64,000 nt of DNA from Stenotrophomonas rhizophila (GTDB taxonomy: Bacteria > Pseudomonadota > Gammaproteobacteria > Xanthomonadales > Xanthomonadaceae). A model generated the notes under the pieces. It was not told where the DNA came from, did no database searches, and saw only the letters and a program-made list of their open reading frames with translations. The stretch lies in the NCBI RefSeq assembly GCF_003751305.1, contig NZ_RJKV01000003.1:124001-188000 (forward strand). Reading direction: 5' to 3'. The position numbers and the translations under genes are program-made. Shown piece after piece: positions 6,344 through 15,845 of this stretch; within the stretch, counting starts at the first letter, position 1; each line of letters opens with the position of its first letter.

Positions 6344-9175
6344 ATGGAGGCGTCACGCTGGCGGCAGTTGTCCTGCCTGCTGGATCAATTGCTGGAACTG
6401 CCCGAACCGGCGCGAGAGCAGCGGCTGCTGCGCCTGCGCGCCGACGATCCGGGGCTGGCCGAGGATGTGGAGCGCCTGCTCGCCCATGAGCGGGACAGCC
6501 ATGAATTCCTGGCGCAGCCCCTGTGGACCGCGCCGCCGGAAGACAGCCGGGCAGGCACCCGGGTCGGTCCCTACCGGCTGTTGCGGGCGCTCGGCGAAGG
6601 CGGGATGGGTGAGGTGTGGCTGGCCGAGCGGGCCGATGGCCTGTACGAACGCCAGGTCGCCCTGAAGCTGTTGCGCAGTGGCTACGCCGATCCCGGCCTG
6701 CGCCAGCGCTTCAGCCGCGAACGCGAAATTCTGGCGCGGCTGCAGCACCCGAACCTGGCCCAGTTGCTGGACGCCGGCGTGGACCTGGACGGCCAGCCCT
6801 ACCTGGCGCTGGCGTATGTCGAAGGCGAGCCGATCACCGAGCACTGCCAGCGCTTGGCACTCCCGCTGGAGCGCCGCCTGCAACTGATGCTGCAGGTCTG
6901 CGCGGTGGTCAGCCACGCCCACGCCAACCTGATCGTGCACCGCGATCTGAAGCCGTCCAACATCCTGGTGACGGCGGAGGGCGAGGTGAAGCTGCTGGAT
7001 TTCGGCATCGCCAAGCTGCTCGACGATGACCACGGCAAGCCGCCCGCGCACCCGCCCACGGAAGCACGCGCGTTCACCCTGCACTACGCGGCGCCGGAGC
7101 AGGTGCGCGGCGAGCCGGTCTCCACGCTGACCGATGTGTATTCGCTGGGGGTGGTGCTGTTCGAGGTGATCACCGGGCAGAAGCCCTATCGCCTGCGCCG
7201 GCATAGCGATGCCGAGTGGGAGCGCTCGATCCTGGAGGTGCAGGCGCCGCGCGCCTCGGCCGTCATGGCGCGCATGGCCGCTGCCGGTGGGGAGCAGGCC
7301 GGGGCGGCGAGGCGCCTGTCGCGTCGCCTGCGCGGCGATCTGGACACCATCCTGCTCAAGGCCCTGCAGAAGGAACCTGCGCAGCGCTACGCCTCGGTGG
7401 AAGCCTTGGCCCAGGACCTGCGCCGCTTCCTCGAAGGCCGCCCGATCCATGCCCGCCCGCAGCACGTGGGCTACCGGCTGCGCAAATACCTGGGCCGGCA
7501 TCGCTGGGGCGTGGCGCTGGGCAGCGTGGCCGTGCTGGCCCTGCTCGCGCTGGCGCTCACTGCGCTGTGGCAGATGCAGCAGGCCCGGCGCGAGGTCGCG
7601 CGTGCGCAGGCCATGCAGGATTTCACCGTGGGCCTGTTCGACCGCGCCGCCGGCGTGCGCCACGGCAGCTTCGATCTGCGCCAGTTGCTGGCCACCGGTC
7701 AGCAACGCGGTGAGGCGGAACTGCGCGATCAACCGCTGGCGTTGGCCGAGCTGGAAGGAGTGATCGGCCGGTTGCGGATCGGTATGGGCGACTACCAGCT
7801 GGCCCTGCAGACGCTGGACCGCCAGCGCGCGCTGCTGGAGGAGGCCGGCGAGGTGCCGCCCACCCTGCAGCTGGAAGCGGTGACCCAGCGCGGCCGTGCG
7901 CTGCGCATGCTGGGCCGCTCGCGCGAGTGCGTGACCCACCTCACCCCGATGCAGGCGCTGGCCGCCGAGTACCGCCTGCGGCTGCCGGCGGCCGTGGCCG
8001 AGTACCACACCCAGCTCGGGCGCTGCCAACAACTTCTGGGTTACCGCGACAACGCCCGCGCCGCCTTCGAACAGGCGCTGGTACTGCGGCGCGATGTACT
8101 GCGCGATACCCCCGGCACCTCCGAGAGCCTGGCCGACCTGGCCGCACTGGACAGCGACGATGGCCGCGCCCCGGCGGCACTGACCGGCTACCGGCAAGCG
8201 CTGCAGCTGCTGCAGGCCGGTGACACCGTGCGGTATCCCCAGTTGATCGCGCTGCGTCGGCACATGGGCGAGACCCTGGCTGCGCAGGGCGATCTGGAGG
8301 CGGCCGAGCAGGCTCTTCAGCTTGCCGCCCATGATGCCGTGGGGCTGTATGGGCCCGATCACCCGGAAACCCTGTCGATCCGCCGCCTGCGCGCGCTGCT
8401 GGCGATGCAGCGCGGCGAACTGGCGCAGGCGCAGGTCCAACTCCAGCAGGTCCATCAGCTGACCCGGCAGGCCTTGGGCGAGCAGCACCGTGATACCGGA
8501 TTGACCTGGCATGCGTTGGGGCGGCTGGCGCTGGAGCAGGGCGACAGCGCAACGGCGATCGATGACTTTGCCCGGGCCGTGGCGATCTGGCGCCAGCCCG
8601 ATTGCGTGGGGCTGCTGCCGCAGGGGCTGTACGACCAGGGCGAAGCGTTGGCACACGCGGGCCGCTGGCAGGCGGCGCTGGGTGCGTTGCATGAGGGGCG
8701 GCAATGGCAGGCCGCGCAGCGTGGTGATGACGATGCGGCCGTGCAGCAGGCCGATCGGCGCATGGCCGAGCTGGTCAGTGCCCACGGCGACCCCCATCAG
8801 GCCGGGGAGCAACTGGCTGCGCTGATGCGGCGGGTGGACCGGGCCGGGCCTGCCAGTGCGGGTCTGCACCGCGCGCTGCAGCTGGCCTGGGCCCGAAACC
8901 TGGGCCGCATGGGCCAGACCGTGGAGGCGCGGCAGGCGCTGGCGCCGCTGCTGGTAGGCGATGCGGCCGATCTGGACAGCCGGGTGCTGCGCTGGCGCGC
9001 GCGTGCGGCCATGGCGGAACTGGACTGCGGCACTGCGCCAGCGCGGGCGCGCGCCGCGCTGGGCCAGCTCCAGCAGGAACTGCAGGCGCAGTGGCCGCAG
9101 GGCGGGAGGCTGCGACAGGAGATCGGGCAGGCGCGTGAGAGCTGTGGCTCGGCGCAGGTGGCCGCAGTGCCCTGA
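6344..9175 (+). CDS. Transmembrane Hanks-type Ser/Thr kinase with TPR-like C-terminus
   Basis: A 943-residue protein. A helical N-terminal region (1-75) precedes a full kinase domain (about 77-365): glycine loop LGEGGMGEV (83-91), VALK lysine 108, catalytic HRDLKPSN (199-206), DFG (219-221) and APEQ. One membrane span lies at about 389-409 (GVALGSVAVLALLALALTALW). The remaining 530 residues, outside the cytoplasm by topology, are Ala/Leu/Gln-rich helical repeats of TPR type. Context and architecture match PknS/PknT, which phosphorylate the neighbouring ECF sigma factor. The periplasmic repeats would be the sensor. The start at 6344 has a purine-rich GGGGAGAGGA upstream. Confidence 0.88.
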   Translation: MEASRWRQLSCLLDQLLELPEPAREQRLLRLRADDPGLAEDVERLLAHERDSHEFLAQPLWTAPPEDSRAGTRVGPYRLLRALGEGGMGEVWLAERADGLYERQVALKLLRSGYADPGLRQRFSREREILARLQHPNLAQLLDAGVDLDGQPYLALAYVEGEPITEHCQRLALPLERRLQLMLQVCAVVSHAHANLIVHRDLKPSNILVTAEGEVKLLDFGIAKLLDDDHGKPPAHPPTEARAFTLHYAAPEQVRGEPVSTLTDVYSLGVVLFEVITGQKPYRLRRHSDAEWERSILEVQAPRASAVMARMAAAGGEQAGAARRLSRRLRGDLDTILLKALQKEPAQRYASVEALAQDLRRFLEGRPIHARPQHVGYRLRKYLGRHRWGVALGSVAVLALLALALTALWQMQQARREVARAQAMQDFTVGLFDRAAGVRHGSFDLRQLLATGQQRGEAELRDQPLALAELEGVIGRLRIGMGDYQLALQTLDRQRALLEEAGEVPPTLQLEAVTQRGRALRMLGRSRECVTHLTPMQALAAEYRLRLPAAVAEYHTQLGRCQQLLGYRDNARAAFEQALVLRRDVLRDTPGTSESLADLAALDSDDGRAPAALTGYRQALQLLQAGDTVRYPQLIALRRHMGETLAAQGDLEAAEQALQLAAHDAVGLYGPDHPETLSIRRLRALLAMQRGELAQAQVQLQQVHQLTRQALGEQHRDTGLTWHALGRLALEQGDSATAIDDFARAVAIWRQPDCVGLLPQGLYDQGEALAHAGRWQAALGALHEGRQWQAAQRGDDDAAVQQADRRMAELVSAHGDPHQAGEQLAALMRRVDRAGPASAGLHRALQLAWARNLGRMGQTVEARQALAPLLVGDAADLDSRVLRWRARAAMAELDCGTAPARARAALGQLQQELQAQWPQGGRLRQEIGQARESCGSAQVAAVP

Positions 9176-9268
9176 GCGCGCTGGCTGAACGCCGCCCCGT
9201 ATTCACCTCGGCGAATTAACGTCAGCGTGCCTATGATGGCCGGCCCTCCCTTTGCCATCGCTGCCTGC

Positions 9269-10870
9269 ATGCAACGACGCGACTTCCTCCGCAATGCTTC
9301 CGTGGCCCTGGCCGCCTTCGGCCTGCCCGCACTGCCGGCCTGCGCCGCGCAGGGCAACCAGGTCGGCCTGCGCCGGCTGGGCGCGCCGCAGCCGTTCGAT
9401 TTCGCCTCGCTGAAAGGGCAGGCCCGCGCGCTGTCCCAGGCCGCTTACCAGAGCCACAAGCGGACCTTGCCTGGCCCGGTCGAAGCGCTGAGCTGGGACC
9501 AGTACCAGTCGATCCAGTACCGCCAGGATCACGCGCTGTGGGCGGACCAGCCCGGCCGCTACCAGGCCAAGTTCTTCCACCTTGGCCTGTACTTCCACTC
9601 ACCGGTGCGGATGTTCGACGTGACCGATGGCAAGGCGCAGGAACTGGCCTACGACGGCGCGGCGTTCGACTACGGCAAGAGCGGCCTGAAGGGCAGTCAT
9701 CTGCCGGCCGATCTGGGCTTCGCCGGCTTCCGGCTCAACACGCGCAAGGACACCGATCGCGACTTCGCCGCCTTCCTGGGTGCCAGCTATTTCCGCGCGG
9801 TCGGCAAGGAAGGCCAGTACGGCCAATCCGCGCGCGGCCTGGCGATCGATACCGGCATGGGCAAGCCCGAAGAATTCCCGGATTTCATCGCCTATTACCT
9901 GGAGCGGCCGGCGGCCGACTCCAACACGCTGGTGGTGTACGCCCTGCTGGATTCGCCCAGCACCACCGGCGCCTACCGCTTCGCGATCACCAACGGTGAC
10001 GTGCTGCTGATGGACATCGACTGCGCGCTGTACCCGCGCAAGGCGATCGAGCGGCTCGGCATCGCCCCGTGCACCAGCATGTACCAGGTGGGCGAGAACG
10101 ACCGTCGCATGGCCTGGGACTGGCGCCCGGAGATCCACGATACCGATGGCCTGTCGATGTGGACCGGTGCCGGTGAATGGATCTGGCGCCCGCTGTGCAA
10201 CCCGCACAACCTGCGCTTCAACATGTTCGTGGACAACAACCCGCGCGGCTTCGGCCTGCTCCAGCGCGACCGCAACTTCGATCACTACCAGGACGACGGC
10301 GTTTTCTACGAGAAGCGCCCGTGCCTGTGGGTGGAACCGAAGGGGCAGTGGGGCAAGGGTTCGGTACAGCTGGTCGAAATCCCCACCGTGGACGAAACCT
10401 TCGACAACATCGTGGCGTTCTGGAATCCGGAGGCCAAGCCGCAGCCCGGCCAGGAGCTGCTGCTCGGCTACCGCCTGTACTGGGGCGCCGAGCCGCCGGC
10501 GCGTACGCCGCTGGCGCACTGCGTGGCCAGCCGTACCGGCCTGGGCGGGGTGATCGGCAAGAAGCGCGAGTATTTCTCCTGGCGCTTCGCGGTCGATTTC
10601 GAAGGCGGCGAACTGGCCGCGCTGATCGACAAGGGCGAGGTGGAGGCCGTGGTCCAGGTCAGCCGTGGCCGTACCGAGATCGTGTCGGCGCGTCCGCTGC
10701 GCGAGATCAAGGGCTACCGGGCCATGTTCGATCTGGTGCCGCCGGATGACGCCACCGAGCAGATCGACATCCGCCTGTACCTGCGCAGCGGTGGCAAGAC
10801 CCTCACCGAAACCTGGCTGTACCAGTACAGCCCGCCGCCGAAGGGCGCGCCGGAGCGCACGTTGTACTGA
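9269..10870 (+). CDS. opgD: Glucan biosynthesis protein D, Tat-exported
   Basis: A periplasmic protein of the MdoG/OpgG-OpgD family, which shapes osmoregulated periplasmic glucans. The 533-residue length fits. I chose the ATG at 9269 because it gives a classic twin-arginine signal (MQRRDFLRN followed by ASVALAAFG); an in-frame ATG at 9227 would add 14 residues. The central and C-terminal parts keep family blocks such as FDVTDGKAQELAYD, SSTTGAYRFAI-like and NPRGFGLLQRDRNFDHYQD. Its stop codon abuts the stop of convergent tdk with no gap. No opgG or opgH gene lies next to it. Confidence 0.93.
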   Translation: MQRRDFLRNASVALAAFGLPALPACAAQGNQVGLRRLGAPQPFDFASLKGQARALSQAAYQSHKRTLPGPVEALSWDQYQSIQYRQDHALWADQPGRYQAKFFHLGLYFHSPVRMFDVTDGKAQELAYDGAAFDYGKSGLKGSHLPADLGFAGFRLNTRKDTDRDFAAFLGASYFRAVGKEGQYGQSARGLAIDTGMGKPEEFPDFIAYYLERPAADSNTLVVYALLDSPSTTGAYRFAITNGDVLLMDIDCALYPRKAIERLGIAPCTSMYQVGENDRRMAWDWRPEIHDTDGLSMWTGAGEWIWRPLCNPHNLRFNMFVDNNPRGFGLLQRDRNFDHYQDDGVFYEKRPCLWVEPKGQWGKGSVQLVEIPTVDETFDNIVAFWNPEAKPQPGQELLLGYRLYWGAEPPARTPLAHCVASRTGLGGVIGKKREYFSWRFAVDFEGGELAALIDKGEVEAVVQVSRGRTEIVSARPLREIKGYRAMFDLVPPDDATEQIDIRLYLRSGGKTLTETWLYQYSPPPKGAPERTLY

Positions 10871-11491
10871 TCACAGCGGCAATGGGGCCTGCATCGGGTC
10901 GATGCGGCCCTCACCGCGCGTGATCTTCTTGAACTCCGCGCGGCTCACCGACACGTAGCGCTCGTTGCCGCCGATCTCCACCTGCGGGCCGTCCTGCACC
11001 GCGTGGCCGTGCTCGTCCACGCGCACGGTCATCGTGGCTTTCTTGCCGCTGTGGCAGATCGTCTTGATCTCCTGCATCTCGTCGGCCCAGGCCAGCAGGT
11101 ACTGGCTGCCTTCAAACAGCTCGCCGCGGAAATCCGTGCGCAGGCCGTAGCAGAGCACCGGAATGCGCATCTGATCGACCACCTCGCTGAGCTGCCAGAC
11201 CTGGCTGCGGGTCAGGAACTGCGCTTCATCGACCAGCACGCAGCCCAATGGACCGTGCGTGTCGATGTCGTCGGCGATCAGCTGCTGCAGGTCGGTGTCC
11301 TGCTGGAACGCGATCCCGTCGGCCTTCAGGCCGATCCGCGAGGCGACCACGCCGCGCCCGGCGCGATCGTCCAGCCGTGGGGTCAGGATGGCCACGCGCA
11401 TGCCCCGCTCGCGGTAGTTGTGCGCCGACTGCAGCAGGGTCGTGGTCTTGCCGGCGTTCATCGCCGAATAGTAGAAATAGAGCTTGGCCAT
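10871..11491 (-). CDS. tdk: Thymidine kinase
   Basis: Type II thymidine kinase of 206 residues that phosphorylates thymidine for salvage of dTMP. The P-loop is at 10-17 (AMNAGKTT), followed by the Walker-B-like VLVDEAQFL and the lasso region [19 protein letters not shown]. The family's zinc site looks reduced: only the TICHSG cysteine is obvious, as in some gammaproteobacterial enzymes. The gene is single, convergent with opgD and only 38 bp downstream of the helical-repeat gene transcribed in the same direction. Confidence 0.95.
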   Translation of the reverse strand: MAKLYFYYSAMNAGKTTTLLQSAHNYRERGMRVAILTPRLDDRAGRGVVASRIGLKADGIAFQQDTDLQQLIADDIDTHGPLGCVLVDEAQFLTRSQVWQLSEVVDQMRIPVLCYGLRTDFRGELFEGSQYLLAWADEMQEIKTICHSGKKATMTVRVDEHGHAVQDGPQVEIGGNERYVSVSRAEFKKITRGEGRIDPMQAPLPL

Positions 11492-11529
11492 GTCGGGATT
11501 TTATCCGCTCAGCAGCCCGGGCATGGCGG

Positions 11530-12255
11530 TCAATCGTTGGTCGGCACAGTGGTCGGCAGGCCGACGTCGATTTTCCCCTCGCTGCGCCCGGCCTGGTCCA
11601 GTTCGCGCGCCTGTCGCTGCCAGTACGCGGCGGGCGTCCAGAATTCATCCCGATAGAAGACATCCGGATCTACTTTCCGGCGCATCCCTCCCGCCACGCG
11701 GACCTCCATCTCCATCCCGCCGCCCACCCGGCCGGTGCGGCTGCCGGTGACCTGGCGCAGCGCGGTGCGCAGTTCACGTTCCAGCCGTGGCTGGGCCGCG
11801 GGATCCCCATACTCGGCGTACAGTGCCGGACCTTCACGCTGGGCACGTCGTTGCTCGGCCGGATCCAGCGCGGCCCAGTAGCGTTCGCGCAGTGCCAGCA
11901 GGAAGGCCGTCCCGCGCTCAGCGGCCAGGTCCATCCAGGCATAGCCCAGCGCCCGATCCTGCTCGCCACCCTGGCCCCCCCACCACATCTCCGCGAGCGC
12001 GGCCTGGGAGAGTTTGTCGGCATAACGGGCGCTGCGGCGGAAGTAGGTGCGCGCTTCCTCCAGGCGGCCGCGTGACACCGCCTCCTGTGCGAGCGCGCGG
12101 TAGCGCAGATCCGGGTGGCTGGCCAGGAAGGCCGAGGTATGCACGATCTCCTGTGCGCGCACGTCCATGACGTCGGCCGGCTGGGCCGATACGGGCAGCG
12201 CCGCCAGGCTGGTGATCACCGCCCATGCCCACCTGCCGTTGCTGAATCGGGTCAT
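11530..12255 (-). CDS. Exported Sel1/TPR-like helical-repeat protein
   Basis: A 241-residue protein starting MTRFSNGRWAWAVITSLAALPVSA, a good signal peptide; I preferred this ATG (12255) over one 31 codons upstream. The middle (about 35-130) has alanine-rich helix pairs such as RALAQEAVSRGRLEEARTYFRRSARYADK and AALAEMWWGG...ALGYAWMDLAAERG, which resemble Sel1/TPR repeats. The C-terminus (YRDEFWTPAAYWQRQARELD) is unique. Likely a periplasmic scaffold of unknown partner. It lies 38 bp upstream of tdk and divergent from rep. Confidence 0.7.
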   Translation of the reverse strand: MTRFSNGRWAWAVITSLAALPVSAQPADVMDVRAQEIVHTSAFLASHPDLRYRALAQEAVSRGRLEEARTYFRRSARYADKLSQAALAEMWWGGQGGEQDRALGYAWMDLAAERGTAFLLALRERYWAALDPAEQRRAQREGPALYAEYGDPAAQPRLERELRTALRQVTGSRTGRVGGGMEMEVRVAGGMRRKVDPDVFYRDEFWTPAAYWQRQARELDQAGRSEGKIDVGLPTTVPTND

Positions 12256-12354
12256 CCTTCGCGTCCTTTGCGTGGGCAGGTCCTCTGGATAACCCACCCG
12301 TGTGAAGGCGTCAATCCACGCGGCCGCGCGTCGATGCAGCCCGATCAAGGCCGG

Positions 12355-12360
12355 TACAAT
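12355..12360 (+). promoter_or_regulatory. -10-like box of rep
   Basis: TACAAT lies 20 nt before the rep ATG at 12381, with TGGAGA as ribosome site in between. No clear -35. Confidence 0.35.
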
Positions 12361-12380
12361 GCCCCTCCCCTGGAGATGGC

Positions 12381-14357
12381 ATGCACGGTCTCAATCCTCC
12401 CCAACATGCGGCAGTGATGCACTGCGAAGGTCCACTGCTGGTGCTTGCGGGCGCAGGCAGCGGCAAGACGCGCGTGATCGTGGAGAAGATCGGTCAGTTG
12501 ATCGCCAGCAAGCGCTACCCGGCGCGGCGGATTGCGGCCATCACCTTCACCAACAAATCGGCCAAGGAAATGCGCGAGCGCGTGGCCAAGCGCCTGCGCG
12601 GCGACGATGCCGATGAAGTGACCATCTGTACCTTCCACGCCCTGGGGCTGAAGTTCCTGCAGATCGAACATGCCGCTGTCGGGCTCAAGCGCGGCTTCTC
12701 GATCTTTGATGCCGACGATTCGACCGCGCAGGTCAAGGACCTGATGTACGGGGCCAAGCCGGACGACATCGAGGACGTGAAGAACCTGATCTCGCGTGCG
12801 AAGAATGCCGGCCTGTCGCCCGAGCAGGCGATGGCCGCGGCGCGCAGCACCCGCGAGAAGGAAGCGGCCAGCGTCTACGAGCGCTACCAGCTGCGCCTGA
12901 CCGCGTTCAACGCGGTGGATTTCGATGATCTGATCCGGCTGCCGGTGCAGGTGCTGGAAGAGAATCCGGAGATCGCCATCGCCTGGCGCGAGCGCATCGG
13001 CTACCTGCTGGTCGACGAATGCCAGGACACCAACGATGCGCAGTACCGCCTGCTCAAGCAGCTGGCCGGCAGCAAGGGCAACTTCACCTGCGTGGGCGAT
13101 GACGATCAGTCGATCTACGCCTGGCGCGGTGCGAACCCGGAAAACCTGCAGCAGATGGCGCGCGATTACCCCGCGCTGGAAATCATCAAACTGGAGCAGA
13201 ACTACCGCTGCTCCAACCGCGTGCTGCGCGCGGCCAATGCGCTGATCGCCAACAACCCGCACGAGCACCTGAAGAAGCTGTGGAGCGACCAGGCCGACGG
13301 CGAGCGCATCCGGGTGTGGGAGTGCCGCAACAGCGAGCACGAAGCGGAAAAGGTCGCGGCGGAAATCTCCTACCTGGCGACCTCCAAGAAGATTCCGTGG
13401 AGCGATTTCTGCATCCTGTTCCGCGGCAATTTCCAGTCGCGGCCGCTGGAAAAAGCGCTGCAGCTGGTGCGCGCGCCGTATCACATCACCGGCGGCACCG
13501 CGTTCCTGGAACGGCAGGAGGTCAAGGACACGCTGTCCTGGCTGCGTCTGCTGGTGAACCCGGACGACGATACGGCCTTCATGCGCGCGGTGCAGTCGCC
13601 CAAGCGCGAAGTGGGCGCCGGCACGCTGGCCAAGCTGGCCGAGCTGGCGTCTGAAAAAGACCTGCCGATGGCGCATGCCGCCGAGGCGATCGGCGCGCTC
13701 TCGCAGCTGCCGCCGCGCGCGGCCAATGGGCTGAGCCGCTTCACCGACATCCTGCGCGACCTGCGCGCGGAGATGCCCAAGCTCAGCTCCGGCGATCTGG
13801 TGCGCAAGCTGGTGAAGGACTCCGGGCTGGTCTCGGACCTGCGCAGCGCGTGCAAGGAAGAGTCCGTCTACCAGCGCCGCCTGGGCAACCTGGAAGAACT
13901 GGCGCAGTGGTTCGAAGGCGGCCCGCGGGGCGCCTCCACGGCGGATCTGGCCGCGCAGCTGGCGTTGCTCTCGCGCAATGACAAGGACGACGGCGGCAAC
14001 CAGGTGCGGATGATGACCATGCACGCCTCCAAGGGTCTGGAATTCCCGTACGTGTTCATCATCGGCTGCGAGGACGGCGTGCTGCCGCACCAGGTCAGTC
14101 TCGACGAAGGCAACCTGCAGGAAGAGCGGCGCCTGCTGTACGTGGGCATCACCCGCGCCAAGGTGCAGCTGTGGATGAGCTACAGCAAGCTCACCCGCAA
14201 GTTCGGCGAGCACGTGCGGCTCAAGCCCAGCCGTTTCTTCGATGAGATACCCGCCGAGGAAATGCAGCGCGATGGTGCCGATCCCGTCGCCGATGCCGCG
14301 CGCAAGAAAGAGCGTGCCAGCGCGGGTCTGGCCGCGATCCAGGCACTGTTCGACTGA
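12381..14357 (+). CDS. rep: ATP-dependent DNA helicase Rep
   Basis: A superfamily 1A 3'-to-5' helicase of 658 residues (E. coli Rep is of similar size) that helps replication forks past obstacles. Motif I is GAGSGKT (24-30). Motif II reads LVDECQDTN (about 210), followed by motif III DDDQSIYAWRGA, motif IV NYRCSNRVL, motif V MTMHASKGLEFPYVF and motif VI EERRLLYVGITRA. The opening MHGLNPPQHAAV is typical of Rep rather than UvrD. The gene is followed by a SMAG-type palindrome and the GNAT gene. Confidence 0.95.
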   Translation: MHGLNPPQHAAVMHCEGPLLVLAGAGSGKTRVIVEKIGQLIASKRYPARRIAAITFTNKSAKEMRERVAKRLRGDDADEVTICTFHALGLKFLQIEHAAVGLKRGFSIFDADDSTAQVKDLMYGAKPDDIEDVKNLISRAKNAGLSPEQAMAAARSTREKEAASVYERYQLRLTAFNAVDFDDLIRLPVQVLEENPEIAIAWRERIGYLLVDECQDTNDAQYRLLKQLAGSKGNFTCVGDDDQSIYAWRGANPENLQQMARDYPALEIIKLEQNYRCSNRVLRAANALIANNPHEHLKKLWSDQADGERIRVWECRNSEHEAEKVAAEISYLATSKKIPWSDFCILFRGNFQSRPLEKALQLVRAPYHITGGTAFLERQEVKDTLSWLRLLVNPDDDTAFMRAVQSPKREVGAGTLAKLAELASEKDLPMAHAAEAIGALSQLPPRAANGLSRFTDILRDLRAEMPKLSSGDLVRKLVKDSGLVSDLRSACKEESVYQRRLGNLEELAQWFEGGPRGASTADLAAQLALLSRNDKDDGGNQVRMMTMHASKGLEFPYVFIIGCEDGVLPHQVSLDEGNLQEERRLLYVGITRAKVQLWMSYSKLTRKFGEHVRLKPSRFFDEIPAEEMQRDGADPVADAARKKERASAGLAAIQALFD

Positions 14358-14367
14358 GCATCGCCGG

Positions 14368-14394
14368 GTAGAGCCACCCCATGGGTGGCTCTAC
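14368..14394. repeat. SMAG/REP palindrome (GTAG type)
   Basis: Begins GTAGAGCCACC and ends GGTGGCTCTAC around CCATG: a near-perfect stem of 11 bp, 11 nt after the rep stop. The GTAG end and stem match Stenotrophomonas GTAG (SMAG) elements known from the literature. Confidence 0.8.
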
Positions 14395-14430
14395 GGCACA
14401 ATCGGCCTATCACCCTTCACCGGTACCCGC

Positions 14431-14964
14431 ATGTCCGCCGTGATCCAGACCGACCGCCTGCACCTGCGCCTGATCGATCCCGACCATGACGCCGCCGACA
14501 TGCTGGCCCTGCTCAACGAGCCGGGCTTCATCCGCAACATCGCCGACCGCGGCGTACGCACCCTGGTGCAGGCGCGCGACTACACCGCCGAGCGCGTGCT
14601 GGGTAGCTACACGCTCAACGGCTTCGGCATGTACGCCGTCATCCGTCGCGAAGATGGTGCATGGCTGGGCAACGCCGGCCTGGTGCGCCGCGCCGGGTTG
14701 CCGGCACCGGATATCGGCTATGCACTGCTGTCGCAGTACGAAGGCCACGGCTACGCGTTCGAGGCCGCGCGCGGGGTGATGCACTACGCGCGCGATGTGC
14801 TCGGCCATGCCGATCTGTACGGCATCATCTCGCCGGACAACGTGCGCTCCGCCGCGCTGCTGCGCAAACTGGGCATGGAGGATCGCGGCGATCTGCTGCT
14901 GCCACCACCGCATGGCGGCGATGTCGTGCTGCTGTTCGCCACCCCGGGCGCGCCAGCCGTCTGA
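14431..14964 (+). CDS. GNAT-family N-acetyltransferase
   Basis: A 177-residue acetyltransferase of the RimJ/RimL-like branch (Acetyltransf_3). The opening reads IQTDRLHLRLIDPDHDAADM, the acetyl-CoA binding region is IGYALLSQYEGHGYAFEAARGVMHYA, and NVRSAALLRKLGM is the typical C-terminal motif of enzymes modifying N-terminal or ribosomal amines. The substrate cannot be read from sequence. I took the ATG at 14431 (MSAVIQTDRL); the frame is open further upstream into rep but without family sequence. The stop codon lies inside the first unit of a 23-bp tandem repeat. Confidence 0.88.
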   Translation: MSAVIQTDRLHLRLIDPDHDAADMLALLNEPGFIRNIADRGVRTLVQARDYTAERVLGSYTLNGFGMYAVIRREDGAWLGNAGLVRRAGLPAPDIGYALLSQYEGHGYAFEAARGVMHYARDVLGHADLYGIISPDNVRSAALLRKLGMEDRGDLLLPPPHGGDVVLLFATPGAPAV

Positions 14965-15047
14965 CCCGGTAGCGCCCGGCCATCCGACCCGGTGGAACAA
15001 CGCCATCCGACCCGGTGGAACCACGCCATTCCACCCGGTAGAGCCAC
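14956..15047 (+). repeat. Four imperfect 23-bp tandem units
   Basis: Units at 14956-14978, 14979-15001, 15002-15024 and 15025-15047 share the core GACCCGGTGGAAC and begin GCC. Units 2 and 3 differ by one base in 23. The first overlaps the end and stop codon of the acetyltransferase gene and the last runs into a SMAG palindrome. There are no spacers, so this is not a CRISPR. Confidence 0.8.
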
Positions 15048-15060
15048 GCCATGCGTGGCT
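15038..15060. repeat. SMAG/REP palindrome (GTAG type)
   Basis: GTAGAGCCACGC-CAT-GCGTGGCT. It directly follows the 23-bp repeat tract and ends 6 bp from the yceH stop codon. Confidence 0.8.
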
Positions 15061-15065
15061 GCTGT

Positions 15066-15734
15066 TCAGCCCCCCAACTGCGCGCGCAACGCCGCCAGCT
15101 GTTCCTGCAGCTCGGCCACCGTCGCCTCCAGCTGCTGCACGCGGGACTCCAGTACCGGATTGGCACCGCCGCCGCCAGCGCCGCTCGGTGCAGACCTGTA
15201 CTGCTCGGCAAATGCCTGCACGTCCACCGGGCCACCCAGCAGGTGCATGTAGCGGTCTTCGCGCTGGCCGCTGGCGCGTGGCAGCTGGACCGCCATCTCG
15301 CGCTGGATCATGCGCTCCAGGTGGTGGCGCAGTTCGTCCACGTCCTGGAAGCGGACCAGGCGCTCGCTGCGGGTCAGCAGCTCATTGAGGGTCTGCGGGC
15401 CGCGCAGCAGCAACAGGCCCAGGATCGCCAGCTGCTGGCGGGTCAGGTCCAGCGCGGCACCGGCGCGGTGCTCGTAGCGCTCCGCGCGCGAGGAGTACTG
15501 CTGGCGCGCCAGGCCCAGGGTCTCCAGCTGGCGCAGCGCGTGGTGCACATCGCCGGCCGACAAGGCCATGACCGGCTCGCGGGCGGTCTTCTGGTTGGCG
15601 GCCACCTGGGCGGCGTTGACCGTCAGCGGGTAGGCGTCCGGGGTGGTCGCCTCCTTCTCGATCAGGCAGCCCAACGCGCGGGCCTGGGCCGCGCTGAGCA
15701 CGGGCAGGGCAGGGGTCTGGGTGTCGTCGGTCAT
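15066..15734 (-). CDS. yceH: YceH family protein (UPF0502/DUF480)
   Basis: A 222-residue cytoplasmic protein of the UPF0502 family, built of two winged-helix-like domains. Family blocks are visible: [24 protein letters not shown] (about 17-40), then [17 protein letters not shown], and [18 protein letters not shown]. The last 50 residues form a leucine/glutamine coiled coil ([27 protein letters not shown]), common in this family. The molecular function is unknown. It is divergent from the acid-phosphatase gene with 111 bp between; TATGCT about 36 nt before the ATG is a possible -10. Confidence 0.92.
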   Translation of the reverse strand: MTDDTQTPALPVLSAAQARALGCLIEKEATTPDAYPLTVNAAQVAANQKTAREPVMALSAGDVHHALRQLETLGLARQQYSSRAERYEHRAGAALDLTRQQLAILGLLLLRGPQTLNELLTRSERLVRFQDVDELRHHLERMIQREMAVQLPRASGQREDRYMHLLGGPVDVQAFAEQYRSAPSGAGGGGANPVLESRVQQLEATVAELQEQLAALRAQLGG

Positions 15735-15845
15735 GGGGCGCTCCGGGGTGTTTCAGGGGCGTGCAGCATAGCCGAGCCCTGCCTGCGGCATGAATGCCGC
15801 GGGACAAGCCGGTAAACTGGCGCGAATCTGTTGCCGGTGAATGCC

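Noticed and set aside
6353-8869. 838-codon minus-strand frame under the kinase gene
   Set aside because: The kinase motifs lie on the plus strand; the antisense frame is His/Gln/Arg-rich without family signals.
9227-9268. Earlier ATG for opgD
   Set aside because: The ATG at 9269 puts the twin-arginine box at the normal distance from the N-terminus.
14956-15047. CRISPR-like array
   Set aside because: Units are contiguous with no spacers and no cas genes are nearby.
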